Shown here one piece after another: positions 61,317 through 64,000 of a stretch of DNA of 64,000 nt. The stretch comes from Agreia pratensis (GTDB lineage: Bacteria; Actinomycetota; Actinomycetes; Actinomycetales; Microbacteriaceae): the NCBI RefSeq assembly GCF_900177685.1, contig NZ_FXAY01000008.1, positions 62,001 through 126,000 of the forward strand, written 5' to 3'. The first letter of the stretch is position 1. Every line of letters begins with the position of its first letter. Under the pieces are notes generated by a model. It was not told the origin of the DNA and did not search any database. It saw only the letters and a program-made list of their open reading frames with translations. The translations under genes were made by a program, and so were the position numbers.

Positions 61317-62190
61317 GCGCGACCAGTTCTCGGGCGAGCTGCTTGTATGCCTTCGCCGCCGAGTGCTCCGGCGCGAATTGGGTGATGGGGCGGCCGGCGA
61401 CTGATGCGTCGGGGAACTTGACCGTGCGCCCGATCACGGTCTCGAGAACGGCGTCACCGAACGCATCCACGACCCGCTCGAGTACCTCGCGCGAGTGGAG
61501 CGTGCGCGGGTCGTACATCGTGGCGAGGATGCCGTCGAGCTCGATGGCAGGGTTGAGCCTGTCGCGCACCTTGTCGATGGTCTCGACGAGCAGTGCGACG
61601 CCACGGAGAGCGAAGAACTCGCACTCGAGAGGAATGAAGACTCCGTGGCTGGCCGTCAGTGCGTTGATCGTGAGAAGTCCGAGCGAGGGCTGGCAGTCGA
61701 TGAGGATCACGTCGTAGTCGGCGCTGACTTTGCGCAGAACGCGGGCCAGGATCGTCTCGCGGGCGACCTCGTTCACGAGGTGCACCTCGGCCGCCGACAG
61801 GTCGATGTTCGCGGGAATCACGTCGAGGCCTTCGACCGATGTGTGCTGGATCGCAGCGGACGGATCTTTGGCACTGCCGAGCAGAAGGTCGTAGATCGTC
61901 AACGCGTCGTGCGTGTTCACATTGAGGCCGGCGGAAAGGGCGCCCTGCGGATCGAAGTCGATCGCGAGAACCCGGCGTCCGTACCCGGCGAGGGTTGCAC
62001 CGAGATTGATGGTGGTCGTCGTCTTGCCGACTCCACCCTTTTGGTTGCAGAGCGAGATGATGCGAGCGGGGCCGTGCGACTTCAGCGGTGCCGGATCGGC
62101 GAACTCTCGCAGAGGGCGCCCCGTGGGACCGAACTTCGGTGTCTCGAGTCCCGGAAGCTCGGACCGACCGGTGTTCTTTGTGCCCGCCAC
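61300..62190 (-). CDS. parA: ParA-family ATPase (chromosome operon)
   Basis: About 296 residues with the deviant Walker A KGGVGKTTTT (51-60), IDFDPQGALSAGL and DVILIDCQPSLGLLT. No parB lies next to it, so this is the xerD-parA-scpAB paralogue common in actinobacteria, perhaps a segregation or positioning ATPase. GTG 62190 has GGGAG eight bases upstream; ATG 62205 and TTG 62217 are alternatives. Confidence 0.9.
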   Translation of the reverse strand: MAGTKNTGRSELPGLETPKFGPTGRPLREFADPAPLKSHGPARIISLCNQKGGVGKTTTTINLGATLAGYGRRVLAIDFDPQGALSAGLNVNTHDALTIYDLLLGSAKDPSAAIQHTSVEGLDVIPANIDLSAAEVHLVNEVARETILARVLRKVSADYDVILIDCQPSLGLLTINALTASHGVFIPLECEFFALRGVALLVETIDKVRDRLNPAIELDGILATMYDPRTLHSREVLERVVDAFGDAVLETVIGRTVKFPDASVAGRPITQFAPEHSAAKAYKQLARELVARGAVA

Positions 62191-62275
62191 GAATGCTGCT
62201 CCCATTCCTTCCGGCAACTGTCACCGGAACGAACTCAACTGTACCGGCCCCGTAGCGCTCGACCGTGTAGGCGAC

Positions 62276-63202
62276 TCAGCGCGCCCGAGGGTGGGCCGTC
62301 ACATACATGTCCCGCAGAGTGTCGGCGGTGACCAGCGTGTAGAGCTGCGTGGTGGCCACCGAGGAATGGCCGAGCAGGTCTTGAACGACGCGCACATCAG
62401 CGCCGCCCTGCAATAGATGAGTTGCAAAAGAGTGACGAAAGGTGTGCGGAGAGACGTGTGCTTCCAGGCCTGCGCGGCGGGCGACAGACTGGATGACGAG
62501 CCACGCACCCTGCCTTGACAGCCGCTGCCCTCGCTGGCCGAGAAAGAGTCCGGGAGTCGCCCGGCCACGCGCCGACAGCACCGGTCGCGCTCGAACGAGA
62601 TACGCATCCACCGCGTCGCGAGCGAAGCTGCCGACCGGAACCACCCTCTGCTTGCTGCCCTTGCCGACCAGACGCACGATCTCCGCGTCGTCCATCACGT
62701 CATCGACGTTGAGGCCCACGGCCTCTGAGACGCGAGCTCCGGTCGCGTAGAGCATCTCGAGCAGCGCCCTGTCACGGAGGGCCAGTATGTCGTCTCCGGT
62801 GACAGCTCCGAGGAGGGTGCTCATCTGATCGATCGTGATGGCCTTCGGAAGCCTGCTGGCGAGCTTCGGAGGTTTGACCTCGCGCGCGGGATCGGTCTCG
62901 AGAGTTCCTTCGTCTGCGAGATGGCGATGGAATCCGCGCACCGACGACAGCACACGGGCGACACTCGAGGCGGCGAGGGGCGCCGACGGAGTCTCGTCTG
63001 CCCTCTCGACCGTGCGGAGCGAGCCCGCGAAGAGACCGATCTGAGCCGGGGTGATCAGCCGCGCGTCGGAAACACCCTGCGCCTCGAGCCAGTCGGTGTA
63101 GCGGGCGAGGTCTCGCCTGTACGCGGCCATGGTGTTCACCGACAGCCCGCGTTCGATTGTCAGATGACGCAGGTACTCATTCACCTGCGGCTCGAGAGAC
63201 AT
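62276..63202 (-). CDS. xerD: Tyrosine recombinase XerD
   Basis: 308 residues: N-terminal core-binding domain (YLRHLTIERGLSVNTMAAYR) and catalytic domain with Arg in ATGARVSE, Lys in VGKGSKQR, HTFRHSFATH, LGH and nucleophile Tyr in TTQLYTLV. It resolves chromosome dimers at dif with XerC. It follows the NUDIX gene after 3 bases. Confidence 0.95.
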   Translation of the reverse strand: MSLEPQVNEYLRHLTIERGLSVNTMAAYRRDLARYTDWLEAQGVSDARLITPAQIGLFAGSLRTVERADETPSAPLAASSVARVLSSVRGFHRHLADEGTLETDPAREVKPPKLASRLPKAITIDQMSTLLGAVTGDDILALRDRALLEMLYATGARVSEAVGLNVDDVMDDAEIVRLVGKGSKQRVVPVGSFARDAVDAYLVRARPVLSARGRATPGLFLGQRGQRLSRQGAWLVIQSVARRAGLEAHVSPHTFRHSFATHLLQGGADVRVVQDLLGHSSVATTQLYTLVTADTLRDMYVTAHPRAR

Positions 63203-63205
63203 GCG

Positions 63206-63859
63206 CTACGACGGCTGCCGAGAGCTGCGCACGACCTCGCGTTGAGGCCACGGTGCGTCTTCCGGTCCGAGAGTGGACCATCCACGAGACCGAGCGACCG
63301 ACGCCGCGTAGACTGCCACGACCAGCGAGGGGTTCTGGATGCGCCGGCCAACGACCGCGTCGAGTGCCTCATCGAGCGGCACCCATCGCTTCTCGATGTC
63401 GGCCTCTTCGTCTTCGCGAGCGAATGCCTCGGTATCGCTGAGCTGGCGAGCGAGGTACACCCGGATGGCCTCGTTGTTTCCCCCGGGAGTCGTCACGTAG
63501 TCGCTGAGCACGCTCCACGAGGCCGCGGCGAGATCGACCTCTTCTGCCAGCTCGCGCTTCGCCGCTTCAAGGGGATCCTCATCAGCGACGTCGAGGAGAC
63601 CGGCAGGGATCTCCCACTCGCGCGAACGGACGGGATGCCTGTACTGCTTGATCAAAAGAATCCGATCCTCATCGTCGATCGCGAGAACGGCAACCGCTCC
63701 CGTGTGGTCGACGAACTCGCGAGTGATCTGATCTCCGTTGTAGTCGAACGTCTCGCGGCGCACATCCCAGATCGCACCGGTGAAGACGACCTCGCTCGAC
63801 ACGATCGGAAGCGCGATGTGCTCATCGGCGAGAATGCCGACCGGCTCACTCTCAGACAC
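63206..63859 (-). CDS. NUDIX hydrolase (ADP-ribose pyrophosphatase type)
   Basis: About 217 residues with the NUDIX helix core AAKRELAEEVDL preceded by WEIPAGLLDVA and FVDHTGAVAVLAIDDEDRIL, as in ADP-ribose pyrophosphatases. GTG 63859 (MSESEPVG) overlaps pyrG by eight bases; an ATG at 63883 would overlap by 32. Ribosome binding sites are weak for both, consistent with coupling to pyrG. Confidence 0.9.
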   Translation of the reverse strand: MSESEPVGILADEHIALPIVSSEVVFTGAIWDVRRETFDYNGDQITREFVDHTGAVAVLAIDDEDRILLIKQYRHPVRSREWEIPAGLLDVADEDPLEAAKRELAEEVDLAAASWSVLSDYVTTPGGNNEAIRVYLARQLSDTEAFAREDEEADIEKRWVPLDEALDAVVGRRIQNPSLVVAVYAASVARSRGWSTLGPEDAPWPQREVVRSSRQPS

Positions 63860-64000
63860 GGGGAACGACCCCGTCGACGTCATCGATCGACGCGGCTTCG
63901 TCTTGCGAGAAGAGGCTCGACGCCTCGTGCCGCTCGAGTGCAGCCTCGACGAGTCCGCGGAAGAGCGGGTGCGGGTCGCTGGGCCGGCTACGCAGTTCGG
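63852..64000 (-). CDS. pyrG: CTP synthase, C-terminal end (cut by window edge)
   Basis: The last 48 codons of a gene entering from the right edge read ELRSRPSDPHPLFRGLVEAA, the conserved C-terminal end of the PyrG glutaminase domain, followed by a variable tail to the stop at 63852. CTP synthase converts UTP to CTP; its position upstream of the NUDIX and xerD genes matches the actinobacterial order. Confidence 0.93.
   Translation of the reverse strand, partial: ELRSRPSDPHPLFRGLVEAALERHEASSLFSQDEAASIDDVDGVVPRV

Overview
The window looks like chromosome of a high-GC Gram-positive bacterium, most likely an actinobacterium of the family Microbacteriaceae. Evidence: strong GC bias with G/C-rich third positions, actinobacterial families (DUF3105/DUF305 pair, DUF3054, LigC with a stand-alone LigD-type polymerase), the run pyrG-nudix-xerD-parA-scpA-scpB-rluB-tyrA-cmk-der at the right end, and many promoters in which a TANNNT -10 element lies 6-7 bases before the start codon (leaderless mRNAs). 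I saw no insertion sequence, prophage, CRISPR array or plasmid gene. Genus and species cannot be named from sequence reading alone.

Left part (1-24 kb), mostly short housekeeping and stress units: a truncated AlkB-type DNA dealkylase under a LexA-like box (runs off the left edge), an S4 RNA-binding protein, a J-domain protein with a decayed NERD-like domain, an alcohol dehydrogenase, an MscS channel, the NAD salvage operon pnuC-nadR, the DUF3105-DUF305 pair, an ArsR regulator, a secreted transglycosylase-like protein, a convergent LigC/polymerase pair for end joining or gap repair, a glycine betaine ABC importer (proV-proW-proX), a DEAD-box helicase, an EamA exporter divergent from its MarR regulator with two tandem operators, a second alcohol dehydrogenase, and an ECF S-component with an iron-box-like site.

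Middle part (24-50 kb), carbon and nitrogen catabolism: a GH3 glycosidase with its ABC importer and divergent LacI regulator; a PadR-AarF unit; a Ppx/GppA phosphatase; a TetR regulator that appears to start at AUC; then amidase - APH kinase/class III aminotransferase fusion - agmatine deiminase-like enzyme, on the same strand. The fusion joins a small-molecule kinase to a phospho-lyase-like PLP enzyme, so this cluster is the best candidate for an undescribed pathway (breakdown of an amidated or guanidino amino-alcohol or hydroxy-amine). It converges on a GH38 alpha-mannosidase with its own ABC importer and ROK regulator.

Right part (50-64 kb): tRNA-Pro(GGG) with its promoter and terminator, an exported LolA-like protein in an overlapping operon with an ABC-2 exporter, DUF3054, a GNAT/TetR divergent pair sharing a 24-bp palindrome, and finally the long minus-strand operon from pyrG (cut by the right edge) to der, ended by an intrinsic terminator. 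Its genes are tightly packed and several overlap, linking nucleotide synthesis, chromosome segregation (ScpAB, ParA, XerD), tyrosine synthesis and ribosome maturation (RluB, Der).
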